Origin: JACCXG01 sp963750935
GTDB lineage: Bacteria > Acidobacteriota > Vicinamibacteria > Vicinamibacterales > 2-12-FULL-66-21
DNA: 64,000 nt
Direction of reading: 5' to 3'
Assembly (NCBI GenBank): GCA_963750935.1
Contig: CAVVSR010000001.1
Span: 16,876-80,875 of the forward strand
A program made the position numbers and the translations under genes. The stretch's first letter is position 1. The number at the start of each line of letters is the position of its first letter. Below the pieces are notes generated by a model that saw only the letters and a program-made list of their open reading frames with translations, was not told the origin of the DNA and ran no database searches. This document shows, piece after piece, positions 1 to 8,034 of the stretch.

Positions 1-1174
1 AGAGCACCGCGTTGCCGGGCGCATACCAGGCCCAGAACCGCGCGTCGGGCTCGGCGTCGAGGAGCACGTTGAAGGCGATCGTCACCGGCAGCAGGACGCG
101 CGTGGCGGCGCCAGGAAATCCGCCCCAGACCACGAAGTCGAGGAGGAACATCAACACGACGTACGGGATCGCGAGCCGCCACCACGGCGACGCCGCATGG
201 CGGCGCGACGACACGATCGCGTAGATCGCCTGCACCGTGAGACCCGCCGTCGCCGTCAGCGCCAGCATGTGCGGACTGCGGACGCCGTCGTGCCAGACAC
301 CGCGCAGGGTCGTCTCCCACTTGAAGAAGAATGCCGTGAACGGCGTCGACAGCTGGTTCTGTTTCGCGAACGTGTTGGTGCGGTAGATCGAGAACAGATA
401 GTCCTGCCACACGAGCAGCGGCAGAATCGCCACAACGACGGCGCCGGCCACGACGAGCCACTGCTTCCACGTCCGCGGCCACGGCAGCAGCGTGAGCCCG
501 AACAGGTTCGTCTCGCGCGCCAGGCCGCCGATGCCGAGCAGCGCGGACGTCGCCCACGAACGCCCTCGCTCGGCGGTCGCCACGGCGCACGCGAGCAGCA
601 GCATGCTCGGACCATCGGTCAGCGCCAGACGTACCGACGCGAGCAGCCCCTGGCCGAACAGGCACGCCGCCCACAGCGCCAGCCGCCGCGGCGTCGTCGG
701 CGGAATCCACCGCGTGAGCAGCCACGCCAGCAGCAGCCAGCAGACGACGTTCTGCAGCGCATACGCCTGGAGCACCCACGCCGGCCGTCCGAGACCCGCG
801 ACGTAGGCCGTCCAGCTGAAGAAGATGCGACGCGCGCGATAGGCGGGATTGTCGAGCGCGCGATCGATGGCGGGATCCTTCAACAGCGGAACCAGCGCGA
901 GCTGCGCGTAGAACTGACCGTCGTAGCCGCCGCCGATGTGGGCGTGCGGCACACCAGCCATCGCCGGCACCTCGTAGTCGTGCCCGCCGGAGAACCCGAT
1001 GAACGACGTGAAGCCGGTATCGGTCTGGTAGAATCCCGCGACCGATGCCAGGAAGTACGCGACGAGCGCCAGCGCGAGGACCGCGCACAGGCGCGAGCGC
1101 GTCCGGGACGTGCTCGCCGGAACGACGGCGGAGGCTGGCGGTTGCGTTTGCGCTCGCGTCTCTGGTGTGTGCAT
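1..1174 (-). CDS. Multi-spanning membrane protein, putative glycosyltransferase (C-terminus cut off)
   Basis: The minus-strand frame stays open from an ATG at 1174 to the window edge, so the C-terminus is missing. The product starts with a roughly 30-residue polar tail, then a first hydrophobic helix, then a lumenal-type loop with GGYDGQFYAQLA. That tyrosine-aspartate-glycine loop followed by many helices resembles integral-membrane glycosyltransferases that use polyprenyl-linked sugars and the AZOBR_p60025-type surface glycopolymer proteins. At least eight hydrophobic stretches follow. The exact substrate is not visible. Its 5' end overlaps the divergent gene starting at 1045, so one of the two starts is probably misplaced. 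Family assignment is tentative; membrane location is clear. Confidence 0.7.
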   Translation of the reverse strand, partial: MHTPETRAQTQPPASAVVPASTSRTRSRLCAVLALALVAYFLASVAGFYQTDTGFTSFIGFSGGHDYEVPAMAGVPHAHIGGGYDGQFYAQLALVPLLKDPAIDRALDNPAYRARRIFFSWTAYVAGLGRPAWVLQAYALQNVVCWLLLAWLLTRWIPPTTPRRLALWAACLFGQGLLASVRLALTDGPSMLLLACAVATAERGRSWATSALLGIGGLARETNLFGLTLLPWPRTWKQWLVVAGAVVVAILPLLVWQDYLFSIYRTNTFAKQNQLSTPFTAFFFKWETTLRGVWHDGVRSPHMLALTATAGLTVQAIYAIVSSRRHAASPWWRLAIPYVVLMFLLDFVVWGGFPGAATRVLLPVTIAFNVLLDAEPDARFWAWYAPGNAVL

Positions 1175-1746
1175 GCGTCGGCGTCGGACCGCGCGACGGA
1201 TCAGCCGTCCGCGTCGTCGATCTCGTGCACGATTTTCCCCGCGCAGAGCGACGACCCGCAGGCGCCGCGTTCGAGGTGGCCGAGCATACCTTCAGTACGG
1301 CACGGCACGCTACCATCGCCGTCCCGGCGCCCAGCCGCGTGATCTATTCGCTCAGGTTTCCGCCCCGCGGCGTGTTCCGCGCCTGGCTCGCGGTGACGCC
1401 AGGCCCCGGCGCGACGGAAGCGTCGGTCACGTTCCGGGTCGGCATCAGCGACGAACGCATCTACGAGCCGCTGACCCAGCAGCAGATCACGTCGAGTGAG
1501 ACCGCGGCGAAAGGATGGATTCCGCTCACCGCGGACGTGTCCTTATACGGAGGACGGCACTGGAGCCTGTTCCATCGGCCGGACGAGCGACAGTGGAAGC
1601 TGATCCTCAACGCCGATGCCGGCTACGGCGTGGCGCGAGCATTCTGGGGCGCCCCGGGGGTCGACACGGACAAGGACGCGGCCCGCACGTGGCGACAGCG
1701 CGCCAGTGTCGACGGCCGCGCGACGACGACATCAGCCGGCAGATAG
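1045..1746 (+). CDS. Hypothetical exported protein
   Basis: 233 codons from ATG 1045. An arginine-rich stretch followed by LAVAFALASLVCAC looks like a signal peptide, possibly of lipoprotein type, but it begins about 30 residues after the ATG. No ATG, GTG or TTG lies between the two, so the true start is unclear. The mature part is beta-rich, with conserved-looking motifs such as RVGISDERIYEPL and GGRHWSLFHRP, and no recognised catalytic motif. Similar sequence occurs in my memory as a module near envelope glycosylation or sulfatase genes of this phylum, but I cannot name a family. It overlaps the divergent membrane gene by 130 nt and runs into the convergent small membrane gene by 15 nt. Confidence 0.55.
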   Translation: MPGSTRRAPARGPRTGASASGTCSPERRRRLAVAFALASLVCACVGVGPRDGSAVRVVDLVHDFPRAERRPAGAAFEVAEHTFSTARHATIAVPAPSRVIYSLRFPPRGVFRAWLAVTPGPGATEASVTFRVGISDERIYEPLTQQQITSSETAAKGWIPLTADVSLYGGRHWSLFHRPDERQWKLILNADAGYGVARAFWGAPGVDTDKDAARTWRQRASVDGRATTTSAGR

Positions 1747-1998
1747 CCCGCCGTGTCTGACCCACCGGTTCTTCTTGCGCGCCCGGCTGTACGCCGTCAT
1801 CGCGGCGAGGACGTGACACACCCAGCCAAAGAATCCGCCGGTGCCGATCCACATGCCCGGCGTCACGATCAGCCAGAACACGCCGCGGAGGAAGTCCCCG
1901 TTGTAGATCTGACCCAGACCGGGCAACAGCGCGCTGAGCACCGCCGCCACCCCTGGACTCTTGACGTCTGCCACGCTCTCCTCCCCTGCTATTGCCAC
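1732..1998 (-). CDS. Small TM2-like membrane protein
   Basis: 88 residues with two hydrophobic helices: AAVLSALLPGLGQIYNGDF, then a short turn and GVFWLIVTPGMWIGTGGFF. The pattern PGLGQIYNGD-x-RGxF is the signature of TM2-domain and related small membrane proteins, whose function is generally unknown. A C-terminal basic tail (ARKKNRWVRH) probably faces the cytoplasm. Start chosen at ATG 1998. It is convergent with the upstream exported protein, overlapping it by 15 nt. Confidence 0.7.
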   Translation of the reverse strand: MAIAGEESVADVKSPGVAAVLSALLPGLGQIYNGDFLRGVFWLIVTPGMWIGTGGFFGWVCHVLAAMTAYSRARKKNRWVRHGGLSAG

Positions 1999-2106
1999 GA
2001 CCCGCCGCGACCCGCTCCATCTGCCGGATCCGCCCTGAAGGTATGATCGCGTCGGCAGCCTATTGATGCCGAGCGCCGCGGGACCTCCGCCGATTATCGT
2101 TCACTG

Positions 2107-3381
2107 ATGGCTGCCTCTTCCCGGTGGGATGTCGCCATTGTCGGCGGCGGCGCAGCCGGACTGGCGACGGCGATCTTCACGCGCGAGCGCGACCCCGGCT
2201 GCTCGGTGCTCGTGCTCGACGGCGCCCGTCGCGTCGGCGCGAAGATCCTCGTCAGCGGCGGCGCGCGCTGCAACGTCACCAACACCGTCGTCACCGAACG
2301 GGACTATTGGGGCGGGCCGTCGACCGTCATCCGGCGGGTGCTGCGCGCGCTCCCGGTCGCCGCGACCATCGACTTCTTCCAGCGAAGCGGCGTCAGCCTG
2401 CACGAGGAGGAGGACGGCAAGCTCTTTCCCGACTCCAACCGTGCGCGCGACGTGCTCGAGGCGCTGCTCGGTCGCGCGACCGCGGCCGGGGTCGTCCTGC
2501 GCGAGTCCCGTCGTGTGACCGGCATCGAGAGAGTCGGTGAAGCGTTCACGGTGGTGACGGCTGAAGAGTCGTTCGCGGCCAGCCGCGTCGTGCTGGCGAC
2601 GGGTGGACAGTCGCTGCCCAAGAGTGGGAGCGACGGCCGGGGTTACGGGTTCGCGGAAGCGCTGGGGCACACGATCGTCCCCCGCACGCCGGCGCTGGCG
2701 CCGATAGTCCTCGGTGCCTCGGCTCCGCTGCACGCCGCGCTGTCCGGCGTCTCGCTCGACGCCGAGCTCGCGCTCTGGATCGACGGCGCCGTCTCGATCC
2801 GTCTCGGCGGCGCATTGCTGTGGACGCACTTCGGCATCAGCGGCCCGGTCGCGTTGAACATGTCGCGGCACTGGGCGCGCGCCAGGCTGGACCGCGATCG
2901 ACGCGTCGAACTGACCGCCAGCTTCGCACCCGGACGCGACTTCACCGCGCTCGAATCGTTCTGGCTCGAGGAGGCCGACGCGAGGCCCAGAAGCACCGTG
3001 GCCTCGGCGCTGACCCGACTGCTTCCGACGTCGATGGCGTCCGCGGTCCTGGCCAGCCTCGACGTCGACGCGTCGACACCGCTGGCGCATCTCGCGCGCG
3101 ACGACCGCCGGCGGCTGATCCGCGCGCTGACGGCCTGGCCGCTCGCGGTGCACGAGACACGCGGCTACAACTATGCCGAGGCCACTGCGGGCGGCGTCGA
3201 CCTTCGCGAGATCGACCCGGCGACCATGCGATCGCGCCGCTGTCCCGGACTCTATCTGGTTGGCGAAGTGCTGGACGTGGACGGACGGCTGGGCGGGTTC
3301 AATTTCCAGTGGGCGTGGGCGAGCGCGTTCGTCGCCGCGAACAGCCTGGCGCCGCGTGTGAACGCCGCGCCAGGTCGATGA
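2107..3381 (+). CDS. NAD(P)/FAD-dependent oxidoreductase, HI0933/BaiN family
   Basis: 424 residues, the usual length for this family. The N-terminal dinucleotide fold carries VAIVGGGAAGLATA (about residues 9-22), followed by the family signature KILVSGGARCNVTN near residue 50. The C-terminal part has GLYLVGEVLDVDGRLGGFN, which closes the FAD site. Members of this family (Haemophilus HI0933, Clostridium BaiN, bacterial RdsA-like flavoproteins) are cytosolic flavoenzymes of poorly defined substrate; BaiN reduces bile-acid intermediates, which is unlikely to be the role here. A TATCGT hexamer ends 6 nt before the ATG and there is no Shine-Dalgarno sequence, so it may be a leaderless transcript. 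Confidence 0.88.
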   Translation: MAASSRWDVAIVGGGAAGLATAIFTRERDPGCSVLVLDGARRVGAKILVSGGARCNVTNTVVTERDYWGGPSTVIRRVLRALPVAATIDFFQRSGVSLHEEEDGKLFPDSNRARDVLEALLGRATAAGVVLRESRRVTGIERVGEAFTVVTAEESFAASRVVLATGGQSLPKSGSDGRGYGFAEALGHTIVPRTPALAPIVLGASAPLHAALSGVSLDAELALWIDGAVSIRLGGALLWTHFGISGPVALNMSRHWARARLDRDRRVELTASFAPGRDFTALESFWLEEADARPRSTVASALTRLLPTSMASAVLASLDVDASTPLAHLARDDRRRLIRALTAWPLAVHETRGYNYAEATAGGVDLREIDPATMRSRRCPGLYLVGEVLDVDGRLGGFNFQWAWASAFVAANSLAPRVNAAPGR

Positions 3382-3388
3382 CGGTCAG

Positions 3389-4348
3389 CTAAGGGAGCGT
3401 CGCGACGAAGATCTCGGTGAGCCGATGCAGCGTGTGCGGGACGCCAGTCGCCCACGCGCCGAGCACGGCGGCGGCAACCAGGCAGACGGCGCGAGCGAAG
3501 CCGCGAACGTCGTGCACCTTGCCCGGGACCCGGCCCGGGACCTGCTCGATCAGCAGCCGGACGCGCGTCTCCAGCAGCGCCGCCTGGTGGAACGTGCTCC
3601 ACGCGACGATGCTCGGCACACGGGGCGCTTCGAGACGGGCCACTTTCACGAGCGCTGACGCGAGGTGGGTCGCGCGGTCGGGACTGCCATCCACGGCCCG
3701 TGCGTCGGCCAGGCACTCGGCTTGCGCGTCCCACAGCCGCTCGATGCGACGTGCCGAGGACGAGAATCCGAAGAAGTCGGGCACGCACTGCAGCGCGACG
3801 CGGGTGAGGTTGTCCATCGCCCGCCGATGCGCGAGCTCGTGCGCGACGGCCACTTCGAGCTCCCGCGCCGACAACACCCGCCGGGTCTCGCTACCGATCA
3901 GGACCCTGGGGCTCAGCACGCCGGCGAGCGCGATGCCGTGCAGCAGCGGCAGCTCGAGCCACGGCGCCGACGAATTCTGCCTGGCGCTGCGGCGCATCGA
4001 GCGCGTGAGACGCGTCGACGCCACCAGCATGCGTCCGCTCCGCCACGCCGCACGCGCCAGCAGCAGCGAGCCGATGCACGCCACCACGAGCGCCAGCGTG
4101 CCGAAGGTTTCCCCGGTCTGTGCCGGCTCCAGCCACAAGTGCGCGGGCACGAACAAGGCCAGCGAGACGATGCCCGAGGCTGCGAACGGCAGGAACCGGA
4201 TCGCCAGGAGCCGCCGCGATCGACGGGCGTCGGCGATCACGCGATCCTCCACGCGCAGCGACAGCAGCCACGAGAGCAGCGACAGGGCCGCGTTGACGAT
4301 CGTGAACCAGGCCAGGCCGTAAGTCGCCGCCGAGAGGATCACTCTCAT
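3389..4348 (-). CDS. M56-family (BlaR1-like) membrane metallopeptidase
   Basis: 319 residues from ATG 4348. Two N-terminal hydrophobic segments precede a cytoplasmic zinc-protease domain with VAVAHELAHRRAMDN (HExxH) and a downstream WDAQAECLADARAV that supplies the third ligand region. One helix closes the protein. This architecture matches the protease core of BlaR1/MecR1 without the penicillin-sensor domain. The start overlaps the stop of the BlaI-type repressor gene by an ATGA, so the two are translationally coupled. The likely role is signal-dependent cleavage of that repressor; the signal is unknown. The missing sensor domain argues against a specific beta-lactam role. Confidence 0.85.
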   Translation of the reverse strand: MRVILSAATYGLAWFTIVNAALSLLSWLLSLRVEDRVIADARRSRRLLAIRFLPFAASGIVSLALFVPAHLWLEPAQTGETFGTLALVVACIGSLLLARAAWRSGRMLVASTRLTRSMRRSARQNSSAPWLELPLLHGIALAGVLSPRVLIGSETRRVLSARELEVAVAHELAHRRAMDNLTRVALQCVPDFFGFSSSARRIERLWDAQAECLADARAVDGSPDRATHLASALVKVARLEAPRVPSIVAWSTFHQAALLETRVRLLIEQVPGRVPGKVHDVRGFARAVCLVAAAVLGAWATGVPHTLHRLTEIFVATLP

Positions 4349-4794
4349 CGCTTCTGACCTCCGCCGCTGCCGGCGCGACGCTTCGCGCGAACCAGCGCTT
4401 CGAGCTCGTCGAGGAGCGCCTCGTCGCGCTCGGCCACGACGTCCACCAGGTTCGAGAGCAACGGCCGCGCCGCGCTGTTGCCCTGCAGGAAGCCCGTGAG
4501 GAGTCCTGCCGCGACGGCGCTCTCGACTTCTTCGCGCGAGTGCTTGGCCGTGTAGACAAAGGCCCGGCCCTCGCGCACGCGATCGACGAAGCCCTTCTTG
4601 AAGAGCCGATCGAGGGTGGTCATGACGGTGGTGTAGGCCACGGTCCGCGGCAGGTGGGATTGCACCTCGCGGACGTTCAGGGGATCGCCACGCCAGACGA
4701 TCTCCATGACCGCGCGCTCCAGATGTCCGAAGGCGGCGCGAAGCGGATCGCGTCCGCGCCCGAGCCACGCGGGTCGCCAGAGTCCATTGAACAT
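4345..4794 (-). CDS. BlaI/MecI/CopY-family transcriptional repressor
   Basis: 149 residues from ATG 4794. The core contains the family winged helix: LERAVMEIVWRGDPLNVREV, then TVAYTTVMTTLDRLFKKGFV, the DNA-recognition segment, and REGRAFVYTAKHSREE before a dimerisation helix. This is the repressor of a two-gene repressor/protease system with the M56 protein immediately downstream (4-nt overlap). It presumably binds an inverted repeat in its own promoter. A TATACT hexamer lies 9 nt before the start codon. The targets beyond its own operon are unknown. Confidence 0.9.
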   Translation of the reverse strand: MFNGLWRPAWLGRGRDPLRAAFGHLERAVMEIVWRGDPLNVREVQSHLPRTVAYTTVMTTLDRLFKKGFVDRVREGRAFVYTAKHSREEVESAVAAGLLTGFLQGNSAARPLLSNLVDVVAERDEALLDELEALVRAKRRAGSGGGQKR

Positions 4795-4803
4795 GGTCCG
4801 GCC

Positions 4804-4809
4804 AGTATA
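4804..4809 (-). promoter_or_regulatory. TATACT -10-like box of the BlaI/M56 operon
   Basis: On the minus strand TATACT ends 9 nt before the BlaI ATG, with no ribosome-binding sequence between them. The position predicts transcription starting within a few bases of the start codon. No clear -35 is visible. Confidence 0.5.
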
Positions 4810-4826
4810 GCCCGGCCAGCCGGGGG

Positions 4827-5750
4827 TCAGACGTAGGCCGCGTCTTCCCGCCCCTCGGCCCGATCCTCCGGTCCGGAGCGCTCCTCGCTGCGCTCGTCCC
4901 AGACGTCGGACTCGGCGATGGCCTGCACTTCCGGCCGGTTGCGAGCCGCGCGGACGGTGTCGTTCCGCGGATCGCCGAAGCCCCACTCGCGGACGTCGAT
5001 CGTGAAGCTGAACCTCGAGATCAGCGGGCCGTTGGTGATGTCCACGTCGGTCGAGTCCTCGCTCAGCTCCGCCTTCGCCCGATCCATCAGATGGTCGTAA
5101 ACCCACTTGGGGATGCTGCTGCGATAGCCCGGGTAGACGTAGCTGAAGGTCGAGACCTGCGCCAGCAGGAGCGGCCAGTGCGGACCGGTGCGGTCCACGA
5201 GGCGCTGCCAGTCGAAGGTGTCGCCGAGGCACAGGATCAGGTGAAGGATGTCGGCGACGTCATGGCGGTGACGCTCGCTGATGAACAGGCGATGCCACAC
5301 CAGCTCTTCGGGCGGCGCGAAACGCACCGGCATCGCCGCCAGGATCCCCGGCCGGCTGTGCTTGATCCATTCCTTGTCGATCTGGGCGACGCCGTTACCC
5401 ATTCCATAGATGAGATCGACGAAGTGCTCGCCGAGCGTCGCCTTCGCCAGCCAGTGCTGATCCTCGAGCCGCATCACGAACCCGGCGCCGCGCAGCGCCC
5501 GCGCCGCCGCCACGACCGACGAGGGCTCGAAGAACAGATCGAGATCCTTCGTCTTCCGATAGATGCCGGTGTGTTCGTAGATCGCGTACGCACCGGCGAC
5601 GATGTATTCGATCCCCGCAGCGTTGAGCGCATCGAGGGCGCGCTTGTACGTCTCGCGCTCCTCTTCCGGGATCCAGAAGTCGCCATGCGTGAGGGATTTC
5701 CGTTCTTCTGGCGTCAGCCGCCGAGGACGGCGACCCTTCGGGTTCGGCAT
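4827..5750 (-). CDS. Nucleotidyltransferase-fold protein
   Basis: 307 residues. The central part has IEYIVAGAYAIYEHTG followed by KTKDLDLFFEP, the helix-strand layout with a D-x-D pair seen in nucleotidyltransferase-fold proteins of the AbiEii/MNT group, then a helical domain with RLFISERHRHDVADILHL. The N-terminus is basic (PKGRRPRRLTPEERK) and the C-terminus is acidic and low complexity. Stand-alone proteins of this type are often annotated as nucleotidyl transferases of unknown substrate; a toxin role would need an antitoxin partner, and none is visible beside it. Confidence 0.7.
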   Translation of the reverse strand: MPNPKGRRPRRLTPEERKSLTHGDFWIPEEERETYKRALDALNAAGIEYIVAGAYAIYEHTGIYRKTKDLDLFFEPSSVVAAARALRGAGFVMRLEDQHWLAKATLGEHFVDLIYGMGNGVAQIDKEWIKHSRPGILAAMPVRFAPPEELVWHRLFISERHRHDVADILHLILCLGDTFDWQRLVDRTGPHWPLLLAQVSTFSYVYPGYRSSIPKWVYDHLMDRAKAELSEDSTDVDITNGPLISRFSFTIDVREWGFGDPRNDTVRAARNRPEVQAIAESDVWDERSEERSGPEDRAEGREDAAYV

Positions 5751-5959
5751 CTATCTCATCCTTGGCAGCGTTACGCGTGCAGTCACCACCACAGCAGACG
5801 CAATGGTCGGGCCAACGTCAAGCATGACCTCGGCGTGGCGTGCATTCTGCAACCACTCTCGTCATGCCCGGGTTGCGCGTGGTCAGGCTGGCCGGGCATC
5901 TCACGCCGATCAGGCTGACCATCGCGGACGCACTGACCACAGGAGGCACTGGAAGACCT

Positions 5960-6439
5960 ATGCAACGTTTGATGAACTCCACTCGCATCACCTTCGCGAC
6001 GATCGCCCTCGGCGCCGCCATCGCCACCGGAGCGTGCAGCCGTGAGCCCGAAAAAATGACGACCGCGTCGGAATCGCAGACGCAGGCGGCGCAGGCCGCG
6101 AACACGCCCATGACGGTTGCCGGCTGCGTCAAGGCCGGCGACGCGGCGGATACGTACGTGCTGACGACCGCACGGGCCGAGGGTGCGCCAACGGATGCCG
6201 CGACGTACGAGCTGGTCGGCGATCAGGTGGCGAGCCTGCGCGATCACGTCGGCCGGCGCGCCGAGGTCAGCGGGACTATCCAGGCGCAGCAGGAGATCGC
6301 CAGCCGCTCCACGGCCAAGCCGGCTGACGAACGCGCGATCGGCACGAGCGGGACCCCGACCGTGCAGACGCGCACCGAGATCGAGATCAAGCGGCTCGCG
6401 GTGACGTCGGTGAAGCCGCTCGGCGACAAGTGCGACTGA
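5960..6439 (+). CDS. Exported lipoprotein, hypothetical
   Basis: 159 residues from ATG 5960, with AGGAGG at 5941-5946 upstream; a second in-frame ATG at 5972 is possible. The N-terminus is a lipoprotein signal peptide (FATIALGAAIATGACS) with the acylated Cys about residue 26. The mature region contains MTVAGCVKAGDAADTYVL and YELVGDQVASLRDHVGRRAEVSGTI, a small beta-barrel-like pattern that resembles OB-type stress lipoproteins common in Acidobacteriota. No catalytic residues are evident. Confidence 0.75.
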   Translation: MQRLMNSTRITFATIALGAAIATGACSREPEKMTTASESQTQAAQAANTPMTVAGCVKAGDAADTYVLTTARAEGAPTDAATYELVGDQVASLRDHVGRRAEVSGTIQAQQEIASRSTAKPADERAIGTSGTPTVQTRTEIEIKRLAVTSVKPLGDKCD

Positions 6440-6440
6440 G

Positions 6441-6812
6441 CACCGCGCGCGGGTCCGGCTCGTCCGGCCCGCGCGCTACCCGATCGACGCCGTGGCGACC
6501 GCCATCGAGCAGGCCGAGCCCGATCGCTACACGACGGCGTTCGCCAAGGCCGGCCGCGAGCGCAAGATCCTCATCGACTACCTGCGGAACAACCGCACCA
6601 ACACCTCGGTTGCCGCGTTCTCCACCCGCGCGCGCCGCGGCGCGCCGGTCTCGGTGCCACTGCGCTGGACGGAGCTCAAACCGGCACTGGATCCGTCGTC
6701 GTTCACGGTCCTCACGGTCGAGAAACGTCTGTCCAGGCTTCGCGGCGACCCCTGGGACGGGTATTCCCGCTGCACACAGCGGCTGCCCCGCCCCACCCGC
6801 CTGTCGCCATAG
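6441..6812 (+). pseudogene. Truncated LigD-type DNA polymerase (C-terminal remnant)
   Basis: The frame reads as the last third of the LigD polymerase (PolDom) domain. It contains PIDAVATAIEQAEPDRYTT, KILIDYLRNNRTNTSVAAFS, TRARRGAPVSVPLRWTEL and FTVLTVEKRLSRLRGDPW. In LigD the IDYLRN segment carries the third metal-binding Asp. The N-terminal two thirds, including the DxD pair, are absent, and the frame has no proper start; the best initiator is a GTG at 6492. It directly follows the lipoprotein gene and precedes a chlorite-dismutase-family gene. It differs clearly in sequence from the intact polymerase at 46411-47727, so it is a relic of a second, more typical LigD. Confidence 0.8.
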
Positions 6813-6853
6813 CGCGTCCGGCAGCGCCGGGATCCGTTATATAAACGAGTGCT

Positions 6854-7597
6854 ATGGCGGATCGACGCGGCAAGCTGGAGCCACCCGACCTCAGTGAGAA
6901 GGGGGGGCTGCGCGACGGACAGCCGCAGCGATCCGATCAGCGGCTCTTCATGCAGCTGTTCGCGTTCGGCGGCTGCACGCGTGTGCCGGACGTCGTGCGC
7001 CAGGTCGCCGATGCCGGCGTCGAAGGGGTCATCTACGAGGACCTGAACGATCCGCGCGGGATCGGGCTGCTCACCCTGAGCCGCGACCCGAACATGTTCA
7101 TCGACCGGGTCCGCCCGCTCCTCAACTCGGGTCCGCTGTCGACGCTGACGCTGCGCCCCGAGCTGACGATGTTCGGGCGCACCTACTCGCTCGGCTATGA
7201 ACCGGACCTGGATCATGCGCTGTTCGAACGGCCGCGGAGCACGCTCCTGAACCCGGCCTGGCCGTGGGGCGTGTGGTATCCGCTTCGCCGCAGCGGCCGG
7301 TTCGCGCAGCTGCCGCCCGATGAACAGCGAACGATCCTGGCCGAGCACGGCGAGATCGGCATGCGCTTCGGCGCCGCCGACTACGCGCACGACATCCGGC
7401 TCGCCTGCTACGGACTCGATCGCGACGACAACGACTTCGTGATCGGCTTGATCGGACGCGAGCTGTTCCCGCTGTCGGCGGTCGTCCAGGCCATGCGCAA
7501 GACGCAGCAGACGTCGCTCTACATCGATCGTCTGGGCCCGTTCTTCGTCGGCCGCGCGGTCTGGCAGGCGCCGGAACCCGTCGCCCCGCCGGACTGA
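6854..7597 (+). CDS. Chlorite dismutase family heme protein
   Basis: 247 residues, within the normal range of the family. Motifs include RLFMQLFAFGGC near residue 30, TLLNPAWPWGVWYPLRRSGRF, a helix with LPPDEQRTILAEHG, and IRLACYGLDRDDNDFVIGL followed by the closing YIDRLGPFFVGRAVW. This order (paired ferredoxin-like barrels, WYP motif, GLD-x-x-x-F strand) is that of the Cld/HemQ superfamily, which either decomposes chlorite, acts as a dye-type peroxidase, or makes heme b from coproheme. I cannot place the proximal heme His with certainty, so the subfamily is open. AT-rich TTATATAAA lies just upstream of the ATG. Confidence 0.82.
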   Translation: MADRRGKLEPPDLSEKGGLRDGQPQRSDQRLFMQLFAFGGCTRVPDVVRQVADAGVEGVIYEDLNDPRGIGLLTLSRDPNMFIDRVRPLLNSGPLSTLTLRPELTMFGRTYSLGYEPDLDHALFERPRSTLLNPAWPWGVWYPLRRSGRFAQLPPDEQRTILAEHGEIGMRFGAADYAHDIRLACYGLDRDDNDFVIGLIGRELFPLSAVVQAMRKTQQTSLYIDRLGPFFVGRAVWQAPEPVAPPD

Positions 7598-7606
7598 ACC
7601 CGGCCC

Positions 7607-7652
7607 GAACCCTGTAGAACCCTGTAGAACCCTGTTGAACCTGATAGAACCC
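7607..7652 (+). repeat. Tandem decamer repeat (GAACCCTGTA, about 4.6 copies)
   Basis: Units at 7607-7616 and 7617-7626 are identical, 7627-7636 differs at one base, and 7637-7646 is more diverged; a partial unit ends at 7652. The period of 10 is close to one DNA helical turn. Each unit boundary contains TAGAAC, and the last such hexamer lies 8 nt before the ATG at 7659. Confidence 0.85.
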
Positions 7653-7658
7653 GCCAGC

Positions 7659-7949
7659 ATGACTGACCCTGACCAGCGGCAGGCCGCTGGAGCCAAGCTC
7701 ACCGAATTGATTGCCCTGTTGAAGGCGCAGGGCGCCGCGTCCCAGGTGGTCGAGGAATGCGAAGCCCTCGCGCGCGCCGTCAGCGCCTTTCATATGGAAG
7801 GGATCCGGTTCCGGATCTTCAACGTCGATCGGCTGCTGGCCGCGGCCGGCCCGGCGGCTCCCGCCGGTGCGGCCGGGCTGGTCGAGGAGATTCGCCGGCA
7901 CCTCGAAGCGGCCGGGTTCCACACCCGATCTCATCAGGCGCCTGGATAG
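7659..7949 (+). CDS. Small hypothetical helical protein
   Basis: 96 residues from ATG 7659. The sequence is almost entirely predicted helix, with LTELIALLKAQGAASQVVEE, then SAFHMEGIRFRIFNVDRLL and a C-terminal helix LVEEIRRHLEAAGFHT. There is no signal peptide or membrane segment. It follows the chlorite-dismutase-family gene after 61 nt that hold the decamer repeat. The charged amphipathic helices could support dimerisation. I do not recognise the family. Confidence 0.6.
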   Translation: MTDPDQRQAAGAKLTELIALLKAQGAASQVVEECEALARAVSAFHMEGIRFRIFNVDRLLAAAGPAAPAGAAGLVEEIRRHLEAAGFHTRSHQAPG

Positions 7950-8015
7950 TCAGCCGCGAAACGGTCGGGTCCGGGACGGGGTCACGGCCGCGCTCGCACT
8001 CCGTGAGGCGGCTGG

Positions 8016-8021
8016 TATAAT
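8016..8021 (+). promoter_or_regulatory. TATAAT -10 box of ytxJ-like gene
   Basis: A perfect TATAAT, 13 nt before the ATG at 8035. A transcript starting at the usual distance would have a leader of only about 7 nt with no Shine-Dalgarno sequence. No convincing -35 was found. Confidence 0.55.
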
Positions 8022-8034
8022 TGACGTATTCCCA

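Noticed and set aside
4827..5750. Toxin of an AbiE/MNT toxin-antitoxin pair
   Set aside because: No antitoxin gene lies next to the nucleotidyltransferase; neighbours are BlaI and a lipoprotein.
6854..7597. Firm naming of the Cld-family gene as hemQ
   Set aside because: The proximal heme residue could not be placed with confidence, so only the superfamily is claimed.
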